Shown here: positions 1 to 8,547 of the stretch, piece after piece
Layout: the number at the start of each line of letters is the position of its first letter
Position numbering within the stretch: the stretch's first letter is position 1
Assembly (NCBI RefSeq): GCF_963677305.1
Contig: NZ_OY781925.1
Coordinates: 2,692,001-2,756,000, forward strand
Reading direction: 5' to 3'
DNA length: 64,000 nucleotides
Source: an uncultured Holophaga sp.
GTDB taxonomy: Bacteria; Acidobacteriota; Holophagae; Holophagales; Holophagaceae
The notes under the pieces: model-generated
What the model was told of the DNA's origin: nothing
Seen by the model: only the letters and a program-made list of their open reading frames with translations
The model's database searches: none
Translations under genes and position numbers: made by a program

Positions 1-377
1 GTGCCCTGGTTCTTGGGGTCCTGCATGGTCTCCATATCCGGAAGCTGGGAGGGAATGGATCCCAGCTTCGCCCGCCAGCCGCCGGCAGCCTCCAGGAAGC
101 CCTCCTGAGTGGGGTAGTCCCGGGAGAGCGCAGGGTTTTCGGCATAGATCCTCCGGGCGCCCTCCTCGGTCTTCAGCTGCTCGGCCGTCTGGCGCATGAT
201 GTCCCACCCATGATGTACCGACCGGCTTGCCGTACGGTACATCCAGTACCCCGCCCCGAAACAGAGCCCCACGAACAGCACAAAGGCCGCGAGGAGCCCG
301 ATGCCCACCTTGGCCAGGGAGGACATGCCCTTCTTCTTCGGGGGAAGCCCCCCGCCATCCCAGCTCTGATCCACCAA
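1..377 (-). CDS. small membrane-anchored protein, 3' end cut by window edge
   Basis: I do not recognise this family. The readable part is 125 codons. A short Gly/Pro/Lys-rich cytoplasmic stretch with PPKKKG is followed by one hydrophobic segment at about residues 24-46 (VGIGLLAAFVLFVGLCF). A soluble region follows that contains a TAEQLKTEEGARRIY stretch, so the shape is that of a single-pass membrane protein. The start is TTG at 375-377, five bases after AGGAGA; GTG at 372-374 is the alternative. It begins nine bases after the stop of the PhoH gene upstream and is probably cotranscribed with it. The stop lies outside the window, so length and function are unknown. Confidence 0.6.
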   Translation of the reverse strand, partial: MVDQSWDGGGLPPKKKGMSSLAKVGIGLLAAFVLFVGLCFGAGYWMYRTASRSVHHGWDIMRQTAEQLKTEEGARRIYAENPALSRDYPTQEGFLEAAGGWRAKLGSIPSQLPDMETMQDPKNQG

Positions 378-386
378 GATGTTCTC

Positions 387-1715
387 CTAAAGCAGGTTGC
401 TGGCGAGTTCCGCCAACTGGCTGCGCTCGCCTTTGAGCAGGGACACATGACCGGCCAGGGGCACCTGCTTGAAGTGCTCGGCCAGGAAGCTGAGCCCGTT
501 GGTACTGGAGTCCACATAGGGATTGTCGATCTGGTAGGGATCGCCGGTCAGCACGATCTTGGTGCCCTCCCCCGCCCGGGTGAGGATGGTCTTGACCTCG
601 TGGGGCGTGAGGTTCTGGGCCTCGTCCACAATGATGAACTGGTTCGGGATGCTGCGTCCGCGGATGTAGGTGAGGGGCTCCACCGCGAGGTAGCTGCCCT
701 CCTCCAGCTGGGCTACGGTCATGCTGGTGCGTCGGCGCATCTCCGTATTGGCGCCGACGATGAAGTCCAGATTGTCGTAAATGGGCTGCATGTAAGGTCG
801 GAGCTTCTCCTCCACATCCCCGGGCAGGAAACCCAGGTCCCTTCCCATGGGCATCACCGGACGGCTCACCAGGAGCTTATTGTAGCGTTCATCGTCCACC
901 ACCTGCTGGAGCCCGGCTGCGATGGCCAAGAGGGTCTTGCCTGTCCCTGCCTTGCCCAGGAGGGTCACCACCTGGATGGCATCATCCAGCAGAAGATCCA
1001 GCGCGAACTGCTGTTCCCGGTTCCGGGGCTTGATGCCCCAGGGGATGGATTCCAGGTGCTTGAGGGGGTGCAGGCGTCCGTCATCGGCCATGAAACGGGC
1101 CGCTGCGGTGTGATTGCCATCAGCCGCGTCCACCAGGGAGACGAACTGGTTGGGCAGGAAGCGCTCCCCCCCCTCCGGCAGGAGCCCGCCGTCATAGAGC
1201 ATATCGATGAGGCTGGCGTCCACGGTCCAGCTCGCTGTCCCCGGATAGAGGTCCTCCACCTCCACCCGATCGGTGGTGTAGTCCTCGGCCAGGACCCCCG
1301 CGGCATCAGCCTTGATGCGGAGGTTGGTGTCCTTGGTCACCAGAACCACCTTCTCCTTGCGGACCTTGTACAGGTCCAGGGCACACCCCAGGATCTGATT
1401 GTCGGCCTTGTGCTTGTCCAGCACTGCGAGGGAGGACTCGGGTGAGTGTACAGCCACATCGACCTTCAGACTGCCCCCACCCTCCAGCGTCACCCCCTGG
1501 CTGAGGGTGCCCAGGCCCCGGAGCTTGTCGATCTGGCGCGAGACCATACGGGCGTTGCGCCCCTTCTCGGTCTGGTCCTTCTTGAAACTGTCGATCTCCT
1601 CGATGACCACGATGGGAATGACGATGTCATGTTCCTGGAAGTGGAAGATGGCCATCGGGTCGTGGAGCAGGACATTCGTGTCCAGGACAAAGACCTTCTT
1701 GCTGGATGCCACCAT
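387..1715 (-). CDS. PIN domain-PhoH family ATPase (PhoH2 type)
   Basis: This 442-residue protein joins an N-terminal PIN nuclease domain (about 1-140, starting KKVFVLDTNVLLHDP with D12 as the first acidic metal ligand) to a PhoH ATPase domain (about 220-440). The Walker A motif GKAGTGKT is at 254-261 and a Walker B-like FIIVDEAQN lies downstream. PIN-PhoH fusions are known as PhoH2 proteins, reported to be RNA helicases/RNases, often linked to toxin-antitoxin-like operons; the exact substrate here is unknown. The ATG at 1713-1715 is chosen because it follows GGGAGA and starts the PIN fold. The open frame extends upstream, but that part does not look like protein. It is followed closely by the small membrane protein gene. 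Confidence 0.9.
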   Translation of the reverse strand: MVASSKKVFVLDTNVLLHDPMAIFHFQEHDIVIPIVVIEEIDSFKKDQTEKGRNARMVSRQIDKLRGLGTLSQGVTLEGGGSLKVDVAVHSPESSLAVLDKHKADNQILGCALDLYKVRKEKVVLVTKDTNLRIKADAAGVLAEDYTTDRVEVEDLYPGTASWTVDASLIDMLYDGGLLPEGGERFLPNQFVSLVDAADGNHTAAARFMADDGRLHPLKHLESIPWGIKPRNREQQFALDLLLDDAIQVVTLLGKAGTGKTLLAIAAGLQQVVDDERYNKLLVSRPVMPMGRDLGFLPGDVEEKLRPYMQPIYDNLDFIVGANTEMRRRTSMTVAQLEEGSYLAVEPLTYIRGRSIPNQFIIVDEAQNLTPHEVKTILTRAGEGTKIVLTGDPYQIDNPYVDSSTNGLSFLAEHFKQVPLAGHVSLLKGERSQLAELASNLL

Positions 1716-2042
1716 GTTGATTCTCCCGAATTTGCGTCGCTGCCTTGGCTGGAAGCCTACCAGAAACGCTGCCGTAGCATGAGATGCCGGGGGTGAAGTC
1801 CCTGCTTCATCGGGGACCTCATGGTCCCCATCCCCGCCTCCATGGCCAAACAGCTGATGCATACAGGGAAAAGAGGGGCATGCGGACGAGGATGGCGAAG
1901 AGCTTTCCCTGCCGAGCGGACTTCCCGATCCCACCCCCCTGAGCCGGCCGAGCCCTCTGGACCAGTCGAACCCACAGCCTCACGCCACCCAACGCGAAAG
2001 CGGGGCCCAAAGACCCCGCTTCCTTTAAATTACGCGTCAGCT
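1716..2042. other. 327-bp gap without a supported gene
   Basis: The gap lies between the start of the PIN-PhoH gene and the end of etfA. Open frames here have skewed, low-complexity composition and no ribosome site. It contains a perfect 7-bp inverted repeat with a four-base loop (GGGGACC at 1812-1818, GGTCCCC at 1823-1829) and the etfA terminator at its right side. The promoter of the PhoH gene must lie here, but I cannot place it. Confidence 0.5.
1998..2021 (-). terminator. terminator of the CoA-transferase/acd/etf operon
   Basis: This is an eight-base-pair stem (AAGCGGGG at 1998-2005 with CCCCGCTT at 2014-2021) and an 8-nt loop, starting 21 bases after the etfA stop in the direction of transcription. 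The T tail is short (TTTC), so it may be weak. Confidence 0.55.
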
Positions 2043-3242
2043 TCAGCCCTGGGCCTTGACCTTCCGGAACTCCTCGATCATGAGGGGCAGCACCTCCACC
2101 GCATCACCAACAATCCCAAAGGTGGCGATGTCGAAGATGGGGGCGTGGGGATCCTTGTTCACCGCAATGATGAGATCAGAGGAGGACATGCCCGCCACGT
2201 GCTGGATGGCGCCGGAGATGCCGATGGCGAAGTAGATCTTCGGTCCCACGGTCTTGCCGGTCTGGCCCACCTGGTGCATGTGGGGGATCCAGCCTGCATC
2301 CACCGCGGCACGGGAGGCACCCACGGCCCCACCCAGGACATCAGCCAGCTCCTGGATCAGGGCGAAGTGCTCGGGCTTCTTGAGACCACGGCCACCGGAG
2401 ACGATGACCTCGGCCTCCTCCAGGTTGCAGACGGCACCCTGCAGCTTCACCACTTCCAGCAGACGGGTGCGGATGTCCGCCGCATTGACCTTGCTGGGGA
2501 CGCGGATGATCTCACCACTGCGGCTGTAGTCAGGGACAGGCTTCTTGAACACCGAAGGACGCACGGTGCCCATCTGGGGACGGTGATCAGGGCACAGGAT
2601 GGTGGCCATGATGTTGCCCCCGAAGGCAGGACGGGTCCAGGCCACCAGACCGGTGGCCTCGTCGATGCCCAGGCCGGTGCAGTCGGCGGTGAGGCCGGTG
2701 CTCACACGGCAGGCCACCCTGGGACCGAGATCACGGCCGTCATTGGTAGCACCCAGGAGGATCACGGAGGGATGGTAGGTTTCGATGAGGTCAGACAGGG
2801 CGATGGTGAAGCCGTCGGTGCTGTAGTGCTGCAACTCAGGAGCGTCGACCAAGTAGACCTGGTCCACACCGCAGGCGAAGGCCTCCCTGGCGACGCCCTC
2901 GACGCCGGAACCGATGATCACGGCGGAGAGCTTCTCATCCAGCTCATCGGCGAGCTTGCGGCCCTCCCCGATGAGCTCGAGGCCCACGCTGCGGGGGGTG
3001 CCCTCATGGAGCTCCAGGTAGACCCACACGCCCTTGTAAGCGGTCTTGTCCACCGCGACCACCTTCTCCTCCACCTCACGGATGATGGCGGAGACGGGGC
3101 AGACCTCGACGCAGGCGCCGCACTGGGTGCAGGCGGGCCCGATCACCGCGGTGGGACCCTCCATGGAGATGGCATCAAAGGGGCAGGTGCTCACGCAGGC
3201 GGAGCAGCCTACGCATTTGTCTTCAAGAACCTTCACGGCCAT
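2043..3242 (-). CDS. etfA: electron transfer flavoprotein alpha subunit with N-terminal ferredoxin domain
   Basis: This 399-residue protein has an N-terminal 2[4Fe-4S] domain (C10, C13, C16, C20 and C38, C41, C44, C48) fused to a complete EtfA. The EtfA FAD domain is recognisable by SGGRGLKKPEHF, GASRAAVDAGW and the GQTGKTVGPKIYFAIGISG stretch near the C-terminus. Ferredoxin-fused EtfA subunits are known from the Acetobacterium caffeyl-CoA reductase (CarE) and lactate dehydrogenase (LctC), where the Etf takes part in flavin-based electron bifurcation. Here it is the last gene of a CoA transferase-ACAD-etfB-etfA operon, 15 bases after etfB, with AGGAAGG before its ATG. A role in NADH/ferredoxin-coupled reduction of an enoyl-CoA is inferred. 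Confidence 0.93.
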   Translation of the reverse strand: MAVKVLEDKCVGCSACVSTCPFDAISMEGPTAVIGPACTQCGACVEVCPVSAIIREVEEKVVAVDKTAYKGVWVYLELHEGTPRSVGLELIGEGRKLADELDEKLSAVIIGSGVEGVAREAFACGVDQVYLVDAPELQHYSTDGFTIALSDLIETYHPSVILLGATNDGRDLGPRVACRVSTGLTADCTGLGIDEATGLVAWTRPAFGGNIMATILCPDHRPQMGTVRPSVFKKPVPDYSRSGEIIRVPSKVNAADIRTRLLEVVKLQGAVCNLEEAEVIVSGGRGLKKPEHFALIQELADVLGGAVGASRAAVDAGWIPHMHQVGQTGKTVGPKIYFAIGISGAIQHVAGMSSSDLIIAVNKDPHAPIFDIATFGIVGDAVEVLPLMIEEFRKVKAQG

Positions 3243-3257
3243 TTTCTGGGTTCCTTC

Positions 3258-4043
3258 CTAGATGATCTTGGCTTCAGCGAGTTTCTGCATCAGTTCGGCG
3301 ACGGACTCCCGAGCCGTGGCTTTCTGGATCTTGGTACCGTCCGAGCGCTTCTCAGGGCTGAAGATCCGGCGCACCTGGGTGGGGGAGCCCTTGAGTCCCA
3401 GCTTGGCCGCGTCCACAGCCAGATCCTCGACCGTGAAGGTGGTGATGGGGGTGCGCAGCGCCCGGAGCACGCCCCGGCAGGTGCTGTAGCGGGGTTCATT
3501 GATGGTCTTGACCACGGTGATGACCATGGGAAGGCTGCCCGTGAGGATCTCGAAGCACTCCTCCTGCTCTCGCTGGACCTTGACCGTGCCCTCCTCGATC
3601 TCGAGGCGGGAGACGTAGGTGAACTGGGGCAGGCCGAGGTGCTCAGCCATCTCGGGGCCCACCTGGGCCGTATCGCCATCGATGGCCTGCTTGCCACAGA
3701 GGATGAGGTCGAACTGGCCGATCTTGCGGACCGCAGCGGCCAGCGTGTAGCTGGTGGCCAGGGTGTCGGCACCGCCGAAGGCCCGGTCGCTCACCAGCAC
3801 CGCCTCATCGGCACCCATGGCCAGGCACTCCTTGAGGGCTTCCTTGGCCTGGGGGGGGCCCATGGTGAGGACCGTGACCTTGCCGCCATGAAGCTCGCGC
3901 AGCTGGAGGGCGGCCTCCAGGGCGTGGGCATCGAAGGGATTCACGATGCTCGGGACGCCCTGCCTCACCAGGGTATTGGTCACGGGATCAATCCGGACCT
4001 CGGTGGTGTCGGGCACCTGTTTGATGCAGACGATGATATTCAT
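3258..4043 (-). CDS. etfB: electron transfer flavoprotein beta subunit, bifurcating type
   Basis: This 261-residue EtfB starts MNIIVCIKQVPDT. It carries SDRAFGGADTLATS and GKQAIDGDTAQVGP, which resemble the NAD-binding/FAD-binding regions of EtfB proteins from bifurcating complexes (family knowledge, from memory). It pairs with the downstream ferredoxin-EtfA and with the acyl-CoA dehydrogenase upstream. The ATG at 4041-4043 is chosen with GGAGG 11 bases upstream. A TTG three codons earlier lies only two bases from GGAGG and seems too close. The start choice changes only three residues. Confidence 0.93.
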   Translation of the reverse strand: MNIIVCIKQVPDTTEVRIDPVTNTLVRQGVPSIVNPFDAHALEAALQLRELHGGKVTVLTMGPPQAKEALKECLAMGADEAVLVSDRAFGGADTLATSYTLAAAVRKIGQFDLILCGKQAIDGDTAQVGPEMAEHLGLPQFTYVSRLEIEEGTVKVQREQEECFEILTGSLPMVITVVKTINEPRYSTCRGVLRALRTPITTFTVEDLAVDAAKLGLKGSPTQVRRIFSPEKRSDGTKIQKATARESVAELMQKLAEAKII

Positions 4044-4091
4044 TGGGTCCAATACCTCCAGAATGCTGTACCGAGTGGGGATTTGAAGGGT

Positions 4092-5222
4092 CTACTTTAG
4101 CAGATGGCCGGCGATGACCATGCGCTGGATCTGGTTGGTCCCCTCGAAGATCTGATGGACCTTGGCATCCCGCATCAGCTTCTCCACCGGGTATTCCCGA
4201 CTGTAGCCATAACCACCGAAGATCTGCACCGCATCAGTCGTGACCTCCATGGCTGTGTCCGTGGCGAACTTCTTGGCCATGGCCGCCTCCTTGCCGAAGG
4301 GCAGGCCCCTCTGCTTGAGACAGGCGGCCCGGTAGGTGAGGAGTCGGGAGGCCTCCACCTTGGTGGCCATGTCCGCCAGCATGAAGGACACGCCCTGGTT
4401 GGCGGCGACGGGCTTGCCGAACTGCTGGCGCTCCTTGGCGTAGCGGATGGAGTGATCCAGGGCGGCCTGGGCGATGCCGAGCGCCTGGGCCGCACAGCCA
4501 ATGCGGCCGACATCCAGGGTCTGCATGCAGTATTTGAAGGCACCCCCCTCCTTGCCCAGGAGATTGGCCTTGGGGACCCGCACATCCTGCAGGATGATCT
4601 CGGTCGTTACCGCGGAGCGCAGGCCCATCTTGTGCTCCTTCTTGCCCATGGAGAAGCCCGGGGTACCCTTCTCGACGATGAAGCAGCTCAGCCCTTTGAG
4701 CCCCTTGCTGCGGTCGGTCACGGCGATGACCAGGTAGATATCGGCATAATTGCTGATGAAGCACTTGGTGCCGTTGATAACCCAGCAGTCACCGTCCAGG
4801 ACAGCAGTGGTCTGCTGGGCGGAAGCATCGCTCCCCGCCCCGGGTTCCGTGAGGGCGAAGCCGCCCAGGGCGCTGCCCTCCACCAGGGGACGGAGGTACT
4901 TCTGCTTCTGTTCCTCGGTGCCATGCATGGAGATGGGGAAGCCCCCCAGTCCACCTCCCCCGATGGAGATACAGAGGGAGACATCCACCCGGGCGATCTC
5001 CTCCGTGGCGATGATGTAGCTCAGGTAGTCACCCCCGGCCCCGCCGTACTGGTCAGGGTAATGGACACCCTGGAGCCCGTAGCTGGCCACCTTGTCAAAG
5101 AGGGCGCGGTCGAAACGCTCCTCTTCGTCGCGCTCCTGGACACTGGGGGCGATGAAGGTCTCGGCGACCTGCCTGGCCAGCTTCTGGACCATCCTGTTCT
5201 CTTCTGAAAGCTCGAATTGCAT
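4092..5222 (-). CDS. acyl-CoA dehydrogenase (short-chain/enoyl-CoA reductase type)
   Basis: This 376-residue flavoprotein has the full ACAD fold. The FAD/substrate signatures FALTEPGAGSDA (122-133) and WVINGTKCFISN (147-158) are present, as is QIFGGYGYSREYP. The expected catalytic base is E360 in IFEGTNQIQR, the C-terminal position used by short-chain acyl-CoA dehydrogenases. The ATG at 5220-5222 has AGGAG seven bases upstream; TTG two codons earlier is less likely. Between a CoA transferase and an Etf pair, the enzyme most probably works as an enoyl-CoA reductase, as in butyryl-CoA, acryloyl-CoA or caffeyl-CoA reductase complexes. The substrate cannot be told from sequence alone. Confidence 0.92.
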   Translation of the reverse strand: MQFELSEENRMVQKLARQVAETFIAPSVQERDEEERFDRALFDKVASYGLQGVHYPDQYGGAGGDYLSYIIATEEIARVDVSLCISIGGGGLGGFPISMHGTEEQKQKYLRPLVEGSALGGFALTEPGAGSDASAQQTTAVLDGDCWVINGTKCFISNYADIYLVIAVTDRSKGLKGLSCFIVEKGTPGFSMGKKEHKMGLRSAVTTEIILQDVRVPKANLLGKEGGAFKYCMQTLDVGRIGCAAQALGIAQAALDHSIRYAKERQQFGKPVAANQGVSFMLADMATKVEASRLLTYRAACLKQRGLPFGKEAAMAKKFATDTAMEVTTDAVQIFGGYGYSREYPVEKLMRDAKVHQIFEGTNQIQRMVIAGHLLK

Positions 5223-5290
5223 CCGCAATCTCCTGGCTGCTGCCTGCGCCCGGGAAGGCGCGCGTGTTCAGGGGAAACCCGTGGAGGGGA

Positions 5291-6871
5291 TCAGGCGATC
5301 CGCTCCACACCTTTCGTGATGAGTTCCTTCAACCCGCCCCAGGCGGGGTTGAAGAGTTCCGCGGGCATGAGACGGAGTTCCCTGGCGATCCTGGGCCTGA
5401 AGGCCATGTGGGCCAGGATGTCCTTCTCCAGGTCCACTCCGGGTGCGATCTCGACCAGGGTCAGCTCCCCCTGCTCCAGACTGAAGACCGCCCGCTCGGT
5501 CACGTAGAGCACGGGCTGGTGGATCTGGGCGGCGTACCGGCCGCTGAAGGTGATCTGCTCGACCTCACGGCAGAACTTGGTGCTCTTGCCCTCCTGGAGG
5601 ATCACCAGCCTCCCGTTGCGGGCCTCCACCTTGAGCCCCCCTGCCGTGAAAGACCCGCAGAAGACGATCTTCTTGGAGCTCTGGGTGATGTTGATGAAGC
5701 CCCCGCAGCCATTGGGCCTGCCCCTGAAGCGGCTGACATTCACGTTTCCGTCGGGATCGGTCTGGGCGAAGCCGAGAAAGGCCACATCCAGCCCGCCGCC
5801 ATCGTAGAAGTCGAACTGGGCATGGTGCTCAATGATCGCCTCGGCATTGTAGGCATGACCGAAGTTGGGCTGGCTGGCGGGCACCCCGCCGATTCCGCCC
5901 CCCTCCGTGGTCAGGGTGATCAGCTCGGAGGCCCCTTCCTCAGCGGCCACGGCCGCCACATCCGTGGGTATCCCGATCCCCAGGTTCACGACATTCCCTT
6001 CCGAGAGCTCCATGGCCGCCCGCCGGGCGATGATCTTCCGCTCATCCAGCGCCAGCTCTGGAAGAGAGCCCAGGGGAACCTTGATGTCCCCGGCGAAGGC
6101 CGGGCTGTAGTAGAGTCCTTCCGTCTGCCAGGAACAGTCCTGGGAAGAGGCCTGGACCACGTGATCCACCAGGATCCCTGGGACTTTCACATCCTTGGGA
6201 TGGAGGGTGCCGTTCTTGACGAGGTGCTCCACCTGCGCGATGACGATCCCGCCGGAATTCCGGGCGGCCTGGGCCAGGGGCAGCGCCTCCAGGAGCATCC
6301 CCTCGTTGGACATGGTGATGTTCCCGTTCTCGTCGGCGCAGGTGCCGCGGATCAGGGCGACATCCACCGGAAAGGACCTGTAGAAGAGGTATTCCTCCCC
6401 CTCGAAGTCCACCACCTTCACGATGTCCTCTGTGGCGGCGGCGTTCATGCGACCGCCCTCCACCCTCGGATCCACGAAGGTGCCCAGCCCCACCTTGGTC
6501 AACAGCCCCGGGCGTCCAGCGGCGATCTCACGCCAAAGCTGGATGATCACACCCTGGGGAAGGCAGTAGCCCTCGAGCTGATTCTCCACCAGGAGCTTCG
6601 AGAGTCCAGCGGAGGAACCCAGGATGCCCCCGATCCAGCGCTTGATCAGGCCGGCCTTCCCAAAGCGGGTCGTCCCCCGCTCCTTCCAGTCACCCACGGC
6701 CGAGCCATGGACCAGGGTGATCCCTCGGGGATGACCCCCAGCCAGGAATCGCTGCTCAATGGCCCGGGCCACCTCCTCGGCCCAGCCCGCCAGCCCCAGG
6801 GCACTCACCCCGACCGTGGCTCCGTCGGCGATCAGCCCCGCTGCGGATTCAGCTGTTATCAATTTTCTCAT
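5291..6871 (-). CDS. family I acyl-CoA:acetate/propionate CoA-transferase (Pct/CarA-like, alpha-beta fused)
   Basis: This 526-residue single-chain enzyme has both halves of a family I CoA transferase. The N-terminal alpha part starts RKLITAESAAGLIADGATVGVS. The beta part contains the predicted catalytic glutamate E323 in TTEGGGIGG, close to the Glu324 reported for Clostridium propionicum Pct. Such enzymes activate a carboxylic acid with CoA from another acyl-CoA. It is the first gene of the leftward operon, so it likely supplies the CoA ester reduced by the following ACAD-Etf complex. The ATG at 6869-6871 is chosen because the RKLI motif matches the usual N-terminus; upstream in-frame ATGs lie in AT-rich leader sequence. 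Confidence 0.88.
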   Translation of the reverse strand: MRKLITAESAAGLIADGATVGVSALGLAGWAEEVARAIEQRFLAGGHPRGITLVHGSAVGDWKERGTTRFGKAGLIKRWIGGILGSSAGLSKLLVENQLEGYCLPQGVIIQLWREIAAGRPGLLTKVGLGTFVDPRVEGGRMNAAATEDIVKVVDFEGEEYLFYRSFPVDVALIRGTCADENGNITMSNEGMLLEALPLAQAARNSGGIVIAQVEHLVKNGTLHPKDVKVPGILVDHVVQASSQDCSWQTEGLYYSPAFAGDIKVPLGSLPELALDERKIIARRAAMELSEGNVVNLGIGIPTDVAAVAAEEGASELITLTTEGGGIGGVPASQPNFGHAYNAEAIIEHHAQFDFYDGGGLDVAFLGFAQTDPDGNVNVSRFRGRPNGCGGFINITQSSKKIVFCGSFTAGGLKVEARNGRLVILQEGKSTKFCREVEQITFSGRYAAQIHQPVLYVTERAVFSLEQGELTLVEIAPGVDLEKDILAHMAFRPRIARELRLMPAELFNPAWGGLKELITKGVERIA

Positions 6872-7231
6872 CACAACACCACCCATCACAGACATCGTGT
6901 TAATAATTTTTTTTATTACAAAATCAAGACAGAGGCACCCCACACAAGCCTAAACAAAAGACTATGAGGTGACCAGCAGACGCCAATCAAAAACCAAATC
7001 GTCTAATTACTCAATTTAATATGCAATCAAAAGCTCAACCCAAAACGATATGTATTTCACGAGAAAAGACTAGCACGGCCTGTCATCGATTTTTGGAATC
7101 CTAGCAATGATATGTTCCGATTGCAGAAATCGATAAGGTTGATTGCCAAACAGCATGCCCCCCCCAAGAGGGCCGATCCGGGGCGGTACGCTAGACTTTC
7201 CGGGTGCCCGGTGCGCTGGCAAGGAATCCGC
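6872..7231. other. AT-rich divergent intergenic region, no gene seen
   Basis: This 360-bp gap separates the leftward CoA-transferase operon from rightward tsaD. Positions 6895-7140 are strikingly AT-rich compared with the rest of the window (for example a T/A tract at 6901-6918), as expected for promoter DNA. I see no coding frame with a ribosome site and no clear consensus promoter. A nested inverted repeat occupies 7085-7134. Confidence 0.5.
7085..7134. promoter_or_regulatory. nested inverted repeat in divergent promoter region
   Basis: The outer arms are ATCGATTT (7085-7092) and AAATCGAT (7127-7134). Inner arms GCAAT (7104-7108) and ATTGC (7120-7124) lie between them. It sits between the CoA-transferase operon and tsaD and could be an operator or a hairpin. 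The function is not known. Confidence 0.3.
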
Positions 7232-8248
7232 ATGCTCCTCCTCGGTCTCGAGTCCTCCTGTGATGACTGCTCCGCCGCAGTGGTCCGGGAAACCCCTGCC
7301 GGCCCGGAGATCCTCTCCCTGGTCCGGCGCAGCCAGGATGAGCTGCATGCCCCCTATGGGGGCGTGGTCCCGGAGCTGGCGGCCAGGGACCACCTTCTGA
7401 ACGTCGGCGGCGTGGTCTCCGAAGCCCTCACCCAGGCTGGCCTCACCCTGGAGGCCCTGGACCGGATCGCAGTGACCCAAGGTCCCGGACTGGTGGGCAG
7501 TCTCCTGACCACCTTCAGCGCCTCCAAGGCCATGGCCTGGCGGAAGGGCATCCCCTGGCTGGGGGTCCACCACCTGCTGGGACACCTCAACGCCGCCCGC
7601 TTCGGCGCTCCGGACTTGGCCTTCCCCGCCCTGGTGCTGCTGGTCTCCGGTGGGCACACCCATCTCTACCGCGCCGAAGACTGGACCCACCTGGAGTTGC
7701 TGCAGAAGACCCGGGACGATGCCGCCGGCGAGGCCTTCGACAAAACCGCCAGGATGCTGGGACTCGGCTATCCCGGGGGACCCATCGTGGACCGCTGCGC
7801 TCAGCGCGCAGAGAAGGCCGCCCGGCCTTTCACCCCCCCCAAATTCCGGGATGGCCGACCCTCCTGGAGCTTCTCTGGCCTCAAGACGGCCATGAAGCTG
7901 CGGATCGCCGAGGAACCCGGCCTGGAAAGCGCCGGACCGGATGACCCCAGAGTCCAGGCCCTCTGCCGCAGCCTCAATGAGACCGTGGCCGCCTGGCTCC
8001 TCAAGCCCGTCCCGGAATGGGCCGCGGCCACGGGTGCCCGGAGCATGGCCATCTCCGGCGGCGTGGCCTGCAACTCCGAGCTCCGCGCCCGAGCCGCCAG
8101 GACGGCCCAAAAACTGGGACTCCAGCTGGCCATCCCCGAGCCGAGGCTGTGCACCGACAACGGGGCCATGGTCGCCGCAGCAGGAGCCCTGCTGCCCCTC
8201 TCCGGAGATCCCTGGGCCCTCAACGCCGATGCAGACCTGAAATTCTGA
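7232..8248 (+). CDS. tsaD: tRNA N6-threonylcarbamoyladenosine transferase TsaD
   Basis: This 338-residue protein is the usual TsaD length and starts MLLLGLESSCDDCSAAVV. It has the Kae1/TsaD metal motif HLLGHLNA (H-x3-H), the nucleotide-binding VSGGHTHLY and AGEAFDKTARMLGLGYPGGP, and the late AISGGVACNSELR and CTDNGAM motifs. It transfers threonylcarbamoyl from its AMP adduct to A37 of ANN-decoding tRNAs, with TsaB/TsaE, which are not in this window. The ATG at 7232 follows AAGG by seven bases; upstream in-frame codons are AT-rich leader. gatC follows after 14 bases in the same operon. Confidence 0.96.
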   Translation: MLLLGLESSCDDCSAAVVRETPAGPEILSLVRRSQDELHAPYGGVVPELAARDHLLNVGGVVSEALTQAGLTLEALDRIAVTQGPGLVGSLLTTFSASKAMAWRKGIPWLGVHHLLGHLNAARFGAPDLAFPALVLLVSGGHTHLYRAEDWTHLELLQKTRDDAAGEAFDKTARMLGLGYPGGPIVDRCAQRAEKAARPFTPPKFRDGRPSWSFSGLKTAMKLRIAEEPGLESAGPDDPRVQALCRSLNETVAAWLLKPVPEWAAATGARSMAISGGVACNSELRARAARTAQKLGLQLAIPEPRLCTDNGAMVAAAGALLPLSGDPWALNADADLKF

Positions 8249-8262
8249 GACAGGAGACTCCC

Positions 8263-8547
8263 ATGGCAGTCACCCGGGAAGATGTGCTGCGCTGCGCCCA
8301 GCTGACCCACCTGAGCCTCCGGGAGGAGGAGGTCGAGCCCATGCGGAAGGCCATGGCCCGCCTGCTGGAGCACGCCCAGAGCCTGGAGGCCCTGGACCTC
8401 GCGGCGGTCGAGCCCACCACCCATGGCCAAGCCCTGCCCTTACGCAGGCGGGAGGATCTCCCGGTGGAGGGCCTCACCCAGGCCGAGGCCCTTGGCAACG
8501 CGCCCTCAAGCGAACTCGGCTGCTTCAGGGTGCCGAAGGTGCTATAG
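8263..8547 (+). CDS. gatC: Asp/Glu-tRNA amidotransferase subunit C
   Basis: This 94-residue GatC (MAVTREDVLRCAQLTHLSLREEEVE, then VEPTTHGQALPLRRREDLP and ending FRVPKVL) is the small subunit that stabilises GatA in the GatCAB complex. The complex converts Glu-tRNAGln or Asp-tRNAAsn to the amide form. The conserved FxVPxVL terminus is present. AGGAG precedes the ATG. gatA and gatB are not in this window, so the three genes are split in this genome. Its last 23 bases overlap the tail of a gene on the opposite strand. Confidence 0.9.
   Translation: MAVTREDVLRCAQLTHLSLREEEVEPMRKAMARLLEHAQSLEALDLAAVEPTTHGQALPLRRREDLPVEGLTQAEALGNAPSSELGCFRVPKVL

Noticed and set aside
1821..4100. A rightward open frame of 759 codons across etfA and etfB
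   Set aside because: It is antisense to two well-supported genes and has the low-complexity composition of a complementary-strand artefact.
8017..8262. An N-terminal extension of gatC overlapping tsaD
   Set aside because: The frame is open, but the extension is Arg/Pro/Gly-rich shadow of tsaD; the ATG at 8263 has AGGAG and gives the normal 94-residue GatC.
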